A stretch of 64,000 nt of DNA from DIGJ01 sp041821315. Its GTDB lineage: Bacteria > Bacillota > Clostridia > Lachnospirales > Lachnospiraceae. Positions 1 to 8,362 of this stretch are shown piece by piece. The position numbers and the translations under genes are program-made. Positions within the stretch are counted from its first letter, which is position 1, and each line of letters starts with the position of its first letter. The notes under the pieces were generated by a model that saw only the letters and a program-made list of their open reading frames with translations, searched no databases and was not told where the DNA came from. The DNA is taken from positions 18,534 through 82,533 of the forward strand of contig JBGUEO010000019.1 in the NCBI GenBank assembly GCA_041821315.1. Reading direction: 5' to 3'.

Positions 1-2066
1 CTTTCTGTAATTTCTAAAGCCAAATATTTGCTTGGAAGGTTTGTATCGATGAGAATCGTTTGAATGGTTTCTACAAATCCTGGCTTTTTAAGCTGAAGCG
101 AGGAAATATTAACAGAGACCGTATAAGGAGTTATATTGGCGTCTAATAATGATTTGTTGAATTGACAAGCTTCTTTTAATGCCCAAGTACCAAGATCAAT
201 AATGAGTCCGCTCTCCTCGGCAATTGGTATGAATTCGTTGGGAGAGAGTTGACCTAATTTTTTACTGTTAATACGCATAAGAGCTTCATAGCCTATAATT
301 TTTTTTGTATTAATATCAACCTGTGGCTGATACATGAGGTATACTTCTTCGTTTACGATTGCACTTCGTAGTACATCAAGTATTTCGTTTTTTCGCTTGA
401 GTTCATCACTCATGCTTTTATCAAAAACAGAAACCCGATTCTTTCCGTTATACTTGGATTGATACATTGCTATATCTGCATTTTTTATTAAAGTCTTGTG
501 GGTAGCTCCGTGAAATGGGTAGACGGAAATCCCAATACTTAGGGAGATATGTATGGTTTCTTCATGCATCATAAATGGAAGTGAAAAAGATTCAATTAAT
601 AATTGTGCAAATTTCTGCGCTTCCTCAAAAGAAGAAATATTATATTTGAATATTAAAAATTCATCGCCTCCAAGACGAGCAACTATATCATGGTCATGAA
701 TCCAAGAAGTAAGTTTTTTTCCTGTTAAGTTTAATATTTCATCCCCTATATCATGGCCAAGTGTGTCATTGATTGTTTTAAAATTGTCTAGATCAATAAA
801 GTAAATAGCATGCATAAGAGAGGTATTTTCTTCTTTAGAAAAAATCATTTCGATTTGTTCTAAAAAGGACAGTTTGTTGGGTAGACTGGTTATGAGATCA
901 TGGTAGGCTAAATATTCAATATGATTATAATTGGATCGAATCTCCTCTTCATTGTTTAAAAGCTGTTCATGGAGTGAGGATAAATCGTCATAGCTTGATT
1001 GAATAATTTGAATCATTTTATTGAAGTTTTTGGATAAGTCGCCTATTTCATTTTTACAATCAATCTCACACCGAACATTTAATTCACCATTGGATACTTT
1101 TTTAATTGTATCCCGAAGCCTAAAAATGGGTGCAGTATAATAGCGGGAATATAGGTTAGATGCAAAAATGATGAGAATAAACATAACAAAAAAGCAGGCA
1201 AACAAGGTATAAAGAATAATAGAAGCACCTCTTGTAATTTCAGAAGTATTTTGGTTAATTAAAATGAAAAAGTCCGTACCTTTGATGGAAGAGATCACAC
1301 TCAAACGACGCTTGTTTGCGTAGCGTTCCACGAATGATTTTGTTGGTGCAGCATGTTTTGTATCAAGGTGAGAAAGAATCGAATTATTTTGAATCAAAGT
1401 GTTGATGAATGAATGATTTTTTGCGTATAAGATGGTTCCATCTTTGTCTAGTAACAAAATCTCGCCAGTATTTCCTAAAGAATAATCAAACAGATAGTCA
1501 AAATAAGAAATTTTAACGCTACTTTGCAGGTAACCGATTATGGTAGCGTGTGATGAAAAAAGTGGCCGTGTTATATGAATTAAATAAGAACTACCAATGG
1601 TAGAAGCTGAAAAAGTAATGGAAAGCTGATCAGTTTTTTGCTTATCTGGAAGTAAAAGGGTCTCATCCGATTTGGTAGAGAAACCTATTTTTGTAGTTGC
1701 AATAACATGTCCATCCGCATCATAAAGACACAGGGATCGTATGTATGGATATTTGGAAGCAATCGTGGATAAAGAAGATTGAATGCTTTCTAGGTTATTA
1801 TCAGAATCAGTTGAGTTGGATGTTTTATTTTTTAGAAGAGAGGATTCGAAGAGCCAGTTGGTTGACTGATTATTCAATTCATAAATCTGTGTATTTAGAA
1901 CCAAAGAAATCTGAGAAGAGCTATATGTTACTAGGTAATTAAGATCGCCTTCTCTGGAAGTGATAAGTGTTTTTTCTACATAAAAATAGGTAAGGATACA
2001 TATAATGGTGGCAGGAATAATAGAAAATAAGATTAAAATAATACGCAACGATTTTTTTATTGGCAT
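1..2066 (-). CDS. GGDEF/EAL cyclic-di-GMP signalling protein with sensor domain (3' end cut by window edge)
   Basis: Reading the minus strand from an ATG at 2066 (preceded by AAAGGAG) gives an open frame to the window edge, about 688 residues, missing the C-terminus. Order: N-terminal membrane segment (about residues 8-28), an extracytoplasmic Cache-like region, a second membrane segment near plus-strand 1150-1230, a HAMP-like linker, a GGDEF domain (GGDEF motif intact, plus-strand 662-676) and the first half of an EAL domain (YEALMR near 275-290; LEITES right at the edge). It should make and/or degrade cyclic di-GMP in response to an extracellular signal. The usual RxxD product-inhibition site before GGDEF reads HDHD, so allosteric inhibition may be lost. 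The EAL catalytic residues beyond the edge cannot be judged. Confidence 0.9.
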   Translation of the reverse strand, partial: MPIKKSLRIILILFSIIPATIICILTYFYVEKTLITSREGDLNYLVTYSSSQISLVLNTQIYELNNQSTNWLFESSLLKNKTSNSTDSDNNLESIQSSLSTIASKYPYIRSLCLYDADGHVIATTKIGFSTKSDETLLLPDKQKTDQLSITFSASTIGSSYLIHITRPLFSSHATIIGYLQSSVKISYFDYLFDYSLGNTGEILLLDKDGTILYAKNHSFINTLIQNNSILSHLDTKHAAPTKSFVERYANKRRLSVISSIKGTDFFILINQNTSEITRGASIILYTLFACFFVMFILIIFASNLYSRYYTAPIFRLRDTIKKVSNGELNVRCEIDCKNEIGDLSKNFNKMIQIIQSSYDDLSSLHEQLLNNEEEIRSNYNHIEYLAYHDLITSLPNKLSFLEQIEMIFSKEENTSLMHAIYFIDLDNFKTINDTLGHDIGDEILNLTGKKLTSWIHDHDIVARLGGDEFLIFKYNISSFEEAQKFAQLLIESFSLPFMMHEETIHISLSIGISVYPFHGATHKTLIKNADIAMYQSKYNGKNRVSVFDKSMSDELKRKNEILDVLRSAIVNEEVYLMYQPQVDINTKKIIGYEALMRINSKKLGQLSPNEFIPIAEESGLIIDLGTWALKEACQFNKSLLDANITPYTVSVNISSLQLKKPGFVETIQTILIDTNLPSKYLALEITE

Positions 2067-2191
2067 ATATGCTCCTTTTTTCGAAATGTGTAATATGATT
2101 TTTGTGATAAAATACATACAATCATTTTACCAATTTTCGGGTTAGTATGCAACAAATAGCATAACAGAGGCGTTAAAATTTTATAAAATAG

Positions 2192-2220
2192 TTGAAAAAT
2201 GAAAGACTAGACGGTATACT
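2192..2220 (+). promoter_or_regulatory. sigma-A promoter for tgt-yajC
   Basis: The -35 TTGAAA (2192-2197) and -10 TATACT (2215-2220) are separated by exactly 17 bases and lie about 40 bases upstream of tgt. Confidence 0.65.
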
Positions 2221-2258
2221 TGTTTTGTTGAGCAGTTAGAAAAAGAAAGGTAAGTTTT

Positions 2259-3389
2259 ATGTATAAGTTAATATGTCGTGATGGGAATGCAAAACGCGGA
2301 GAATTTAAGACCATTCATGGAACCATACAAACTCCAGTTTTTATGAATGTTGGTACGGCAGCGGCAATTAAAGGAGCGGTGTCAACACAAGATTTGCAAG
2401 GGCTAAAGACGCAGGTAGAACTGTCTAATACGTATCACCTTCATGTGCGAACAGGAGATAGCGTAATTAAACAACTTGGTGGGCTTCATAAATTTATGGT
2501 ATGGGACAAGCCAATTCTTACTGATTCAGGTGGTTTTCAGGTTTTTTCGTTGGCTAGCCTTCGAAAAATAAAAGAAGAAGGTGTATATTTTAACTCTCAT
2601 ATTGATGGAAGACGGATATTTATGGGACCGGAACAGAGCATGCAAATTCAGTCAAATTTAGCTTCTACGATTGCCATGGCATTTGATGAATGCCCCCCAC
2701 ATCCAGCAACGAGGGAATATATGCAAAATTCAGTAGACCGAACAACTCGTTGGCTGAGACGTTGCCAAATTGAACTAAAACAGTTAAATGCACAAGAGGG
2801 AACCATTAATAAAGAGCAGATGCTGTTTGGTATTAATCAAGGGGGAACATTTGATGATATTCGAATCGAACATGCAAAGCGTATTTCAGAAATGAATTTA
2901 GATGGTTATGCACTTGGTGGATTAGCTGTTGGAGAAAGCCATGAGCAGATGTATCATATCATTGAAGAGACAGTACCGTATCTTCCTCTTGAAAAACCTA
3001 CTTATCTTATGGGTGTAGGAACTCCTATTAATATTTTAGAAGCCGTAGAGAGGGGAGTCGATTTCTTTGATTGTGTGTATCCGGCAAGAAATGGAAGGCA
3101 CGGACATGCCTATACCAATCATGGGAAAATGAATCTTTTAAATGCAAAGTATGAGCTTGATATGAGACCAGTCGAAGAGGGGTGCCAGTGTCCCACCTGT
3201 AAGACATATAGTAGGGCTTATATTCGCCATTTACTGAAAGCAAAAGAAATGTTAGGTCTTAGATTGCTTGTGATGCATAATCTTTATTTCTATAATAACA
3301 TGATGGAAGAAATAAGAGGTGCCATTGAGCAAGGAATATTTAAGGAATATAAAAAACAAAAAATCGCTGGATTTGAAGAAGGCGAATAA
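2259..3389 (+). CDS. tgt: tRNA-guanine transglycosylase (queuosine biosynthesis)
   Basis: 376 residues, the normal bacterial Tgt length. The enzyme exchanges guanine-34 in GUN anticodons for preQ1, which is then matured to queuosine. The catalytic TIM-barrel motifs TDSGGFQVFSL and DCVYPARNGRHGHA are present. The C-terminal zinc site is complete: a CxCxxC cluster (CQCPTC) followed by a histidine in VMHN. It starts a two-gene unit with yajC, 18 bases apart, the usual order in Firmicutes. No preQ1 riboswitch is visible in the 190-base gap upstream. Confidence 0.97.
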   Translation: MYKLICRDGNAKRGEFKTIHGTIQTPVFMNVGTAAAIKGAVSTQDLQGLKTQVELSNTYHLHVRTGDSVIKQLGGLHKFMVWDKPILTDSGGFQVFSLASLRKIKEEGVYFNSHIDGRRIFMGPEQSMQIQSNLASTIAMAFDECPPHPATREYMQNSVDRTTRWLRRCQIELKQLNAQEGTINKEQMLFGINQGGTFDDIRIEHAKRISEMNLDGYALGGLAVGESHEQMYHIIEETVPYLPLEKPTYLMGVGTPINILEAVERGVDFFDCVYPARNGRHGHAYTNHGKMNLLNAKYELDMRPVEEGCQCPTCKTYSRAYIRHLLKAKEMLGLRLLVMHNLYFYNNMMEEIRGAIEQGIFKEYKKQKIAGFEEGE

Positions 3390-3407
3390 TTTTAGGAGGA
3401 ACAAAAT

Positions 3408-3725
3408 ATGAGTTTATTTCCAGTTTTAGCATCAACATCAACCGGTGGTTTAGCAATTACAGTGGTCTATATTGTAGCATTGGTTGGAATTTTTTATTTC
3501 TTTATGATTCGTCCACAGAAAAAACAGCAAAAAGCGCATGAGGTGCTTTTAACTACAATTGCTATCGGGGATAGCATACTTACAAGCAGCGGATTTTACG
3601 GTGTTGTTATTGATGTAACGGATGATGTCGTAATCGTTGAATTTGGCAGTAACAAAAATTGTCGTATTCCAATGAAAAAAGATGCAATCGTAGAGATTGA
3701 AAAAGCAGGCGGTGTTGAAAATTAA
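3408..3725 (+). CDS. yajC: Sec translocase accessory subunit YajC
   Basis: 105 residues with one N-terminal membrane helix (about residues 16-34), then the diagnostic FFMIRPQKKQQK stretch and a small cytoplasmic beta-rich domain with GDSILTSSGFYGVV. YajC associates with SecDF at the SecYEG translocon and is not essential in the bacteria where it has been tested. The start follows TAGGAGGA. It is cotranscribed with tgt, and the cluster is closed by a strong hairpin right after the stop. Its usual partner secDF is about 4.6 kb downstream, separated by a minus-strand pair and the SCIFF genes. Confidence 0.95.
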   Translation: MSLFPVLASTSTGGLAITVVYIVALVGIFYFFMIRPQKKQQKAHEVLLTTIAIGDSILTSSGFYGVVIDVTDDVVIVEFGSNKNCRIPMKKDAIVEIEKAGGVEN

Positions 3726-3746
3726 GATGCTCTTAGAATGAATCCA

Positions 3747-3789
3747 AAAGGTCTTCCAAAATCAAATGTTATGATTTTGGAAGACCTTT
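3747..3789. terminator. bidirectional intrinsic terminator between yajC and the PHP gene
   Basis: Perfect 18-bp inverted repeat (3747-3764 with 3772-3789) around a 7-base loop, with A-rich and T-rich flanks on both sides. It can end the rightward tgt-yajC transcript and the leftward mntH-PHP transcript. Confidence 0.85.
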
Positions 3790-3790
3790 A

Positions 3791-4669
3791 TTATTTTTGC
3801 TTATTATTTTGCAGTAAGCGGTATTTTTCCATGGAATCAAGTAATTCATAGGGAATCTTTAGATTTCCGCGTCCGATACCGATTTCAATATCAGGCTTTA
3901 GAGTACCGTGAAAATCAGAGCCGCCAGAAATTAAAAGCTCATATTTGCGAGCGAGGGAGCGTACATAGGATTCTTCGTTATTTACATTACCGGAATAAAT
4001 GGCTTCGATACCGGCAAGACCAGCAGACTTTAGGCGGGTAAGTAGTGTGCAAATTTGTTTTTCATTTAAATGATATAACAGGGGATGAGCTAGAATAGGA
4101 ATCCCTCCGGCCTCTTTTATCAAAGCAATGGAATCTTCAGGACTGATGTATTTTCTTGCAACATAATAGGCTCCCTTTTCATTTAGATACGTTACGAAAG
4201 CATCTTTTATAGTTTTAACGTATCCTTTTTTATATAAAAGTTTTGCAAAATGAGCACGTGTGAGAATTGATTTTTTATCTGCATTATGTAACTCTTCTAT
4301 TGTAATTTCTATACCAGCATCTCGCAAGTTGGAGGCCATTTGCTCATTACGTTTTTCTCGTTCCAATACGGCGCGTTCTAGACTGGAACGTAAATTTACA
4401 TTGGTATGGTCTACGAATAGACCAAGTATATGGATGTCTCGTTCTCCGAAACCTGCAGATATTTCTACTCCAGGAATCAATTCAATATGAATTCCTTGCG
4501 TATTGAGTCGTTTGCTTGCTTCTTGTGCTTCGTTAATTCCAAGAATAGTATCATGATCTGTGAGTGCAATTGCTGTCAGATTCTTATCAGCTGCATGGAT
4601 TACAAGCTCACTGGGGGTTAGTGTTCCATCGGATATGCAAGAATGAACATGTAAATCAATATATTTCAT
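3791..4669 (-). CDS. PHP-domain phosphoesterase (RNase AM / nucleoside bisphosphate phosphatase family)
   Basis: 292 residues from the ATG at 4669. The frame is open further upstream to 4744, but that start would run into the end of mntH and the homologous part begins exactly with MKYIDLHVHSCISDGTLTP. The PHP metal-binding motifs HVHSCISDG and LTDHDTI are at the N-terminus, with further histidines later (AHPLLY, GGSDFHG). The family (YciV/TrpH-like) hydrolyses nucleoside 3',5'-bisphosphates or trims RNA 5' ends. Spacing of 46 bases after mntH suggests cotranscription. The exact substrate cannot be read from sequence. Confidence 0.88.
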   Translation of the reverse strand: MKYIDLHVHSCISDGTLTPSELVIHAADKNLTAIALTDHDTILGINEAQEASKRLNTQGIHIELIPGVEISAGFGERDIHILGLFVDHTNVNLRSSLERAVLEREKRNEQMASNLRDAGIEITIEELHNADKKSILTRAHFAKLLYKKGYVKTIKDAFVTYLNEKGAYYVARKYISPEDSIALIKEAGGIPILAHPLLYHLNEKQICTLLTRLKSAGLAGIEAIYSGNVNNEESYVRSLARKYELLISGGSDFHGTLKPDIEIGIGRGNLKIPYELLDSMEKYRLLQNNKQK

Positions 4670-4715
4670 AAGGCTCTCTCTTTCTTTTTGTGATTGGAAA
4701 CGTGGTATCGTATCG

Positions 4716-5957
4716 TTAGAGAATATAGCTAAATAAAAGGGCAATGTTCAAAGCAGTCACAATAAGACCGATTACCCATAAAAAAATACGATCTACGCTT
4801 GTATTCGCATGTTTTCCCATAACTTCCTTTGAGGATGTTAGGTAAATTTGAAGAAAAATAGAAATAGGAAGCTGAATACTTAGAAACATTTGTGAATAAA
4901 TCAGACCTTGAAATGGACTGCGGATGAAGAAAATTATAATGGTTGATAGAATCAAAGTGAGGCCAACACCTAGTTTTGTGTGGTCGTCTTTAATATCATA
5001 CGGTTCTTTGAATATACCAGCAAAAATACTGCCACCTGCCATGCCAGCTGTAATCGAAGATGAAATTCCGGCAAAGAGTAAAGCCAATGCGAACACAACA
5101 GATGCAGCATTTCCTAATAAAGGCTTAAGCATTTGTTGTGCCTGATTTAATTCATCGACATGAAGGCCATTTGTAAAAAATGTGGTTGCTGCTATCAAAA
5201 TCATGGCACTGTTAATTGCCCATCCAATTATCATGGAAAATAAGGTGTCGAGAAATTCATATTTTAATTGTTTTTTGATAACATGTTCATCTTGAAGATT
5301 CCATTGACGGCTTTGGATGACTTCTGAATGCAGAAACAGATTATGAGGCATGACAACAGCACCGAGTACACTCATAATGACGGGAATCGATCCAGCTGGA
5401 AAGCTTGGAGTTACCCAACTGGTAGCAGCTTGTCCCCAGTCTACATGAACCATACATAATTCTATCAGAAAGGAGAGACCAATTAAAGAAACAAAGCCCA
5501 TAATTAATTTTTCTAATTTTTTATAAGAATTGGTAAAAAGCATAAGTAAGACGAAGACTAATACAATTACGGTTCCGACTTTAAGTGGTATCGAAAATAG
5601 CATATTGAGGGCAATTGCCCCACCAAGAAGTTCTGCCAGAGCGGTAGATACAGCAGCCAGCATGGCAGTAAATAAAATAATTCGGCTTGTTTTGGGTTTT
5701 AAATGCATGGTTGCTGCTTCTGAAAGACAGTTACCAGTCGCAATACCAAGATGAGCTGCATTGTGTTGTAAAACAATTAACATAATGGTAGATAAGGTTA
5801 CCATCCATAATAGTTGGTATCCATATTCAGAACCTGCTGCTACATTTGAAGCCCAGTTACCAGGATCAATAAATCCTACAGTAACTAAAAGTCCAGGTCC
5901 AATGTATTTTAAAACATCAAGTCTGGGTTTTTCACTGTGTTTATCTAAAAAATTCAT
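4716..5957 (-). CDS. mntH: Nramp-family divalent metal (Mn2+/H+) transporter
   Basis: 413 residues, about 11 membrane helices. Both metal-site signatures are present: DPGNWA in helix 1 (GFIDPGNWASNVAAG) and MPHNLFLHS in helix 6, so it should import Mn2+ (or Fe2+) with protons. It precedes the PHP phosphoesterase, whose family is metal dependent; any functional link is inference. The Shine-Dalgarno is weak, and an inverted repeat lies directly upstream of the start. No MntR-type operator could be recognised with confidence. Confidence 0.94.
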   Translation of the reverse strand: MNFLDKHSEKPRLDVLKYIGPGLLVTVGFIDPGNWASNVAAGSEYGYQLLWMVTLSTIMLIVLQHNAAHLGIATGNCLSEAATMHLKPKTSRIILFTAMLAAVSTALAELLGGAIALNMLFSIPLKVGTVIVLVFVLLMLFTNSYKKLEKLIMGFVSLIGLSFLIELCMVHVDWGQAATSWVTPSFPAGSIPVIMSVLGAVVMPHNLFLHSEVIQSRQWNLQDEHVIKKQLKYEFLDTLFSMIIGWAINSAMILIAATTFFTNGLHVDELNQAQQMLKPLLGNAASVVFALALLFAGISSSITAGMAGGSIFAGIFKEPYDIKDDHTKLGVGLTLILSTIIIFFIRSPFQGLIYSQMFLSIQLPISIFLQIYLTSSKEVMGKHANTSVDRIFLWVIGLIVTALNIALLFSYIL

Positions 5958-5966
5958 TTTTTCACG

Positions 5967-5995
5967 AGTATCCAGAATTAGTCGAGTTGGATACT
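5967..5995 (-). promoter_or_regulatory. leader dyad in front of mntH
   Basis: Seven-bp inverted repeat (AGTATCC, 5967-5973, with GGATACT, 5989-5995) in the short 5' leader of mntH, next to the weak ribosome binding region. It may be an operator or a translation-modulating hairpin. It is too short to be a yybP-ykoY manganese riboswitch. Confidence 0.35.
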
Positions 5996-6019
5996 GATCC
6001 TTTCACTTAATATAATAAT

Positions 6020-6048
6020 ACTATAGATTATTTGCTTTTAATTGTAAA
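6020..6048 (-). promoter_or_regulatory. sigma-A promoter for mntH
   Basis: On the minus strand, -35 TTTACA (6048-6043), 17-base spacer, -10 TATAGT (6025-6020), about 60 bases upstream of the mntH start. Confidence 0.55.
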
Positions 6049-6130
6049 TAGGAATTAAAACATGTATATTTCCTTATGCTTTTTAATATATTGAAAGTAG
6101 AAAGAGCATGTATTTGAGGAGGAGTATGGG

Positions 6131-6484
6131 ATGAGACGTGTAAAACGAATGTTTAAGGCATTAATAGCTTCTTATATTATAACAGGAATTTTTTTGTTGG
6201 TATTGGCGTTGGTTTTATATAAGGTTGAACCACCCGAAGGTGTGATTCAAGTTGGAATTATATTTTCCTATATTGTTTCTCCGTTTGTAGGAGGAATTTT
6301 AGTTGGAAAAGGGGAGGAAACGAAACGATTCCTATGGGGAGCCTTCTTAGGGGTTTTGTATTTTTGCATTATTTTTGCCGTTTCCATTGTTTTGAGTCAA
6401 TCGTTATTTGACCGTTTTGGAATGGTGGTAAGTGTTTTTGGAATGTGTGCGTTAGGCGGTATGCTAGGGGGCATGATTAGTTAA
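6131..6484 (+). CDS. TIGR04086-type small membrane protein
   Basis: 117 residues, four predicted membrane helices (about 10-30, 40-60, 68-90, 95-116), no catalytic motif. The start is fixed by TGAGGAGG; an ATG six bases upstream runs straight into a stop. Length, glycine-rich helices and position just ahead of the SCIFF peptide fit the TIGR04086 family, which I remember as a frequent neighbour of SCIFF genes in Clostridia. Function unknown; a role in export or membrane handling of the modified peptide is speculation. A promoter lies between this gene and scfA, so they need not share one transcript. Confidence 0.75.
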   Translation: MRRVKRMFKALIASYIITGIFLLVLALVLYKVEPPEGVIQVGIIFSYIVSPFVGGILVGKGEETKRFLWGAFLGVLYFCIIFAVSIVLSQSLFDRFGMVVSVFGMCALGGMLGGMIS

Positions 6485-6491
6485 AAAATAC

Positions 6492-6520
6492 TTTTCATTT
6501 TACAAAAATTGTGGTATACT
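6492..6520 (+). promoter_or_regulatory. extended -10 promoter for scfA
   Basis: TGTGGTATACT (6510-6520) gives an extended -10 (TG at 6512-6513, TATACT at 6515-6520). A weak -35 TTTTCA (6492-6497) is 17 bases upstream. The scfA start follows about 44 bases later. Confidence 0.6.
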
Positions 6521-6563
6521 TTAATAATATGTAAAGAAATACGGTAAAAAGGAGGTACATAGA

Positions 6564-6704
6564 ATGAAACACATTAAGACATTAAACACAAGGAACTTAA
6601 AAGAGTCTATGAAAAAAGGTGGATGTGGAGAATGCCAGACATCTTGTCAGTCGGCTTGTAAAACATCATGTACAGTAGGAAATCAAAGTTGCGAAAACAA
6701 ATAG
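6564..6704 (+). CDS. scfA: SCIFF precursor peptide (six cysteines in forty-five residues)
   Basis: 46-residue peptide, start behind AAAAAGGAGGT. It begins MKHIKTLNTRNLKESMKKGG and has exactly six cysteines at positions 21, 24, 28, 32, 36 and 43. This is the ribosomally made substrate of the radical SAM/SPASM maturase encoded just downstream. In the characterised Clostridium thermocellum pair, as I recall, a Cys32-Thr37 thioether is formed; here residue 32 is Cys and residue 37 is Thr, so that linkage is possible. SCIFF is nearly universal in Clostridia, yet the biological role of the mature product is not known to me. Strong promoter, strong ribosome site and a terminator right after it imply more precursor than enzyme. 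Confidence 0.95.
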   Translation: MKHIKTLNTRNLKESMKKGGCGECQTSCQSACKTSCTVGNQSCENK

Positions 6705-6734
6705 TAATTCAAAATTAAATCATTGATAGATGAA

Positions 6735-6774
6735 AAAAAGAAGGGGCGGTTTGCAACAGCCCCTTCTTTTGTAC
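6735..6774 (+). terminator. intrinsic (partial) terminator between scfA and scfB
   Basis: Perfect 12-bp stem (6735-6746 with 6759-6770), GC-rich in the middle, 12-base loop, short T tract. Its place between precursor and maturase suggests a leaky terminator that sets the precursor:enzyme ratio. Confidence 0.75.
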
Positions 6775-6840
6775 GCGGGTTATATGCAGAGTATAAGGTC
6801 GTGTTTGGCAAAGTTGCCAGAATGGAAAGGGGTAAAATAA

Positions 6841-8214
6841 GTGGTACATCAGTACAAAAATAATGGATACAATATTGTGTTAGATGTAAATAGTGGATGT
6901 GTTCATGCAGTGGATGAATTAACATATGACATAATTGCTCTTTATGAAACAACAACTAAAACAGAAATCATCAACCAGATGTGTTCTGTCTATGGAAACG
7001 ATAAGATATCAAAACAAGAAATTGAAGAAATACTCGATGAAATCGAAGAATTAAAAGAGGCGGGGAATCTATTTGCTGAAGATATTTATAAAGATTACAT
7101 TTTGGATGTAAAAAAGAGAGAAACCGTAGTAAAAGCGCTATGCCTTCATATTGCACATGACTGTAATTTAAAGTGCCGGTATTGTTTTGCAGAAGAAGGT
7201 GAATATAAGGGGCATCGCGAACTGATGTCTTACGAAGTTGGGAAAAAGGCACTTGATTTTTTAATTAAAAATTCGGGCAATCGTAGAAATTTAGAAGTTG
7301 ATTTTTTTGGTGGTGAGCCACTTATGAACTTTGATGTAGTAAAGCAATTGGTTATATATGGTAGAGAACTTGAGAAAAGTCATGATAAGAAGTTTCGCTT
7401 TACCTTGACAACAAATGGAGTATTATTAAATGATGATATTATGGAATTTGCGAACAAGGAAATGTCAAATGTTGTACTAAGTATAGATGGACGTAAAGAA
7501 GTACATGATTACATGAGACCAAGCAAAAACAACAAAGGAAGCTATGACTTGATTTTACCAAAGTTTAAAGCCTTAGCAGAAAGCAGAGATCAAAATAATT
7601 ACTATGTTAGAGGAACTTTTACACACAACAATCTTGATTTTTCCAAAGATGTGCTTCATTTAGCAGACCTGGGATTTAAACAGATTTCGATAGAGCCGGT
7701 TGTTTCACAACCAGAAGAGTTTTATGCAATTACCAAAGAGGATATTGCAAAAATCTGTGAAGAATATGATGTTCTTGCAAAGGAAATGATACACCGTAAA
7801 AAAGAGGGAAGAGGATTTAATTTCTTCCATTTTATGATTGATCTAACGGGTGGACCATGTGTTGCAAAGCGTTTGTCAGGATGCGGTTCGGGAACGGAAT
7901 ATTTAGCAGTGACACCATGGGGAGATTTGTACCCTTGTCATCAGTTTGTTGGTGATGAAGATTTCATAATGGGAAATGTAGATGAGGGCATTTTGCGAGA
8001 GGATATTGTGGATTCTTTTAAACAGTGTAATGTTTATTCCAAGCCAAAATGTCAAGAATGCTTTGCAAGGTATTACTGCAGTGGCGGTTGTGCAGCAAAT
8101 GCTTATAATTTTCACGGAACGATTCATGATGCTTATGATATTGGTTGTGAATTGCAACGGAAACGTGTGGAATGTGCTATCATGATGAAGGTAGCAGAAA
8201 GTGAAATAGAATAA
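6841..8214 (+). CDS. scfB: SCIFF radical SAM maturase (SPASM domain thioether synthase)
   Basis: 457 residues from a GTG start; the opening MVHQYKNNGYNIVLDVN matches the family start, so the GTG is credible. N-terminal about 100 residues resemble a peptide-recognition (RRE-like) domain. The radical SAM 4Fe-4S motif is CNLKCRYC (residues 108-115). The C-terminal SPASM region is cysteine-rich (PCHQF, KCQECFARYYCSGGCAAN) and should bind two auxiliary clusters. It installs the Cys-Thr thioether in the scfA product. No dedicated protease or exporter gene is next to it apart from the small TIGR04086 protein upstream. Confidence 0.95.
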   Translation: MVHQYKNNGYNIVLDVNSGCVHAVDELTYDIIALYETTTKTEIINQMCSVYGNDKISKQEIEEILDEIEELKEAGNLFAEDIYKDYILDVKKRETVVKALCLHIAHDCNLKCRYCFAEEGEYKGHRELMSYEVGKKALDFLIKNSGNRRNLEVDFFGGEPLMNFDVVKQLVIYGRELEKSHDKKFRFTLTTNGVLLNDDIMEFANKEMSNVVLSIDGRKEVHDYMRPSKNNKGSYDLILPKFKALAESRDQNNYYVRGTFTHNNLDFSKDVLHLADLGFKQISIEPVVSQPEEFYAITKEDIAKICEEYDVLAKEMIHRKKEGRGFNFFHFMIDLTGGPCVAKRLSGCGSGTEYLAVTPWGDLYPCHQFVGDEDFIMGNVDEGILREDIVDSFKQCNVYSKPKCQECFARYYCSGGCAANAYNFHGTIHDAYDIGCELQRKRVECAIMMKVAESEIE

Positions 8215-8258
8215 AGAAAAATATTTTGTGTAAATATGTAAGAAAACGACTTAAGATA

Positions 8259-8287
8259 GTGACAAATTTATGCATTTGTGGTAATAT
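8259..8287 (+). promoter_or_regulatory. promoter for secDF
   Basis: -35-like GTGACA (8259-8264), 17-base spacer, -10 TAATAT (8282-8287) preceded by TGTGG, the same extended form seen at scfA. Confidence 0.6.
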
Positions 8288-8362
8288 GACACGTGGATGT
8301 TTGTCTAATAAAACATAAATTGGACATACGTGAGATATGTAAGAGAAAAGGAGAAAATGAAA

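Noticed and set aside
4670..4744. Upstream start for the PHP gene
   Set aside because: It would overlap mntH and add residues with no PHP character; the ATG at 4669 begins right at the conserved HVHS region.
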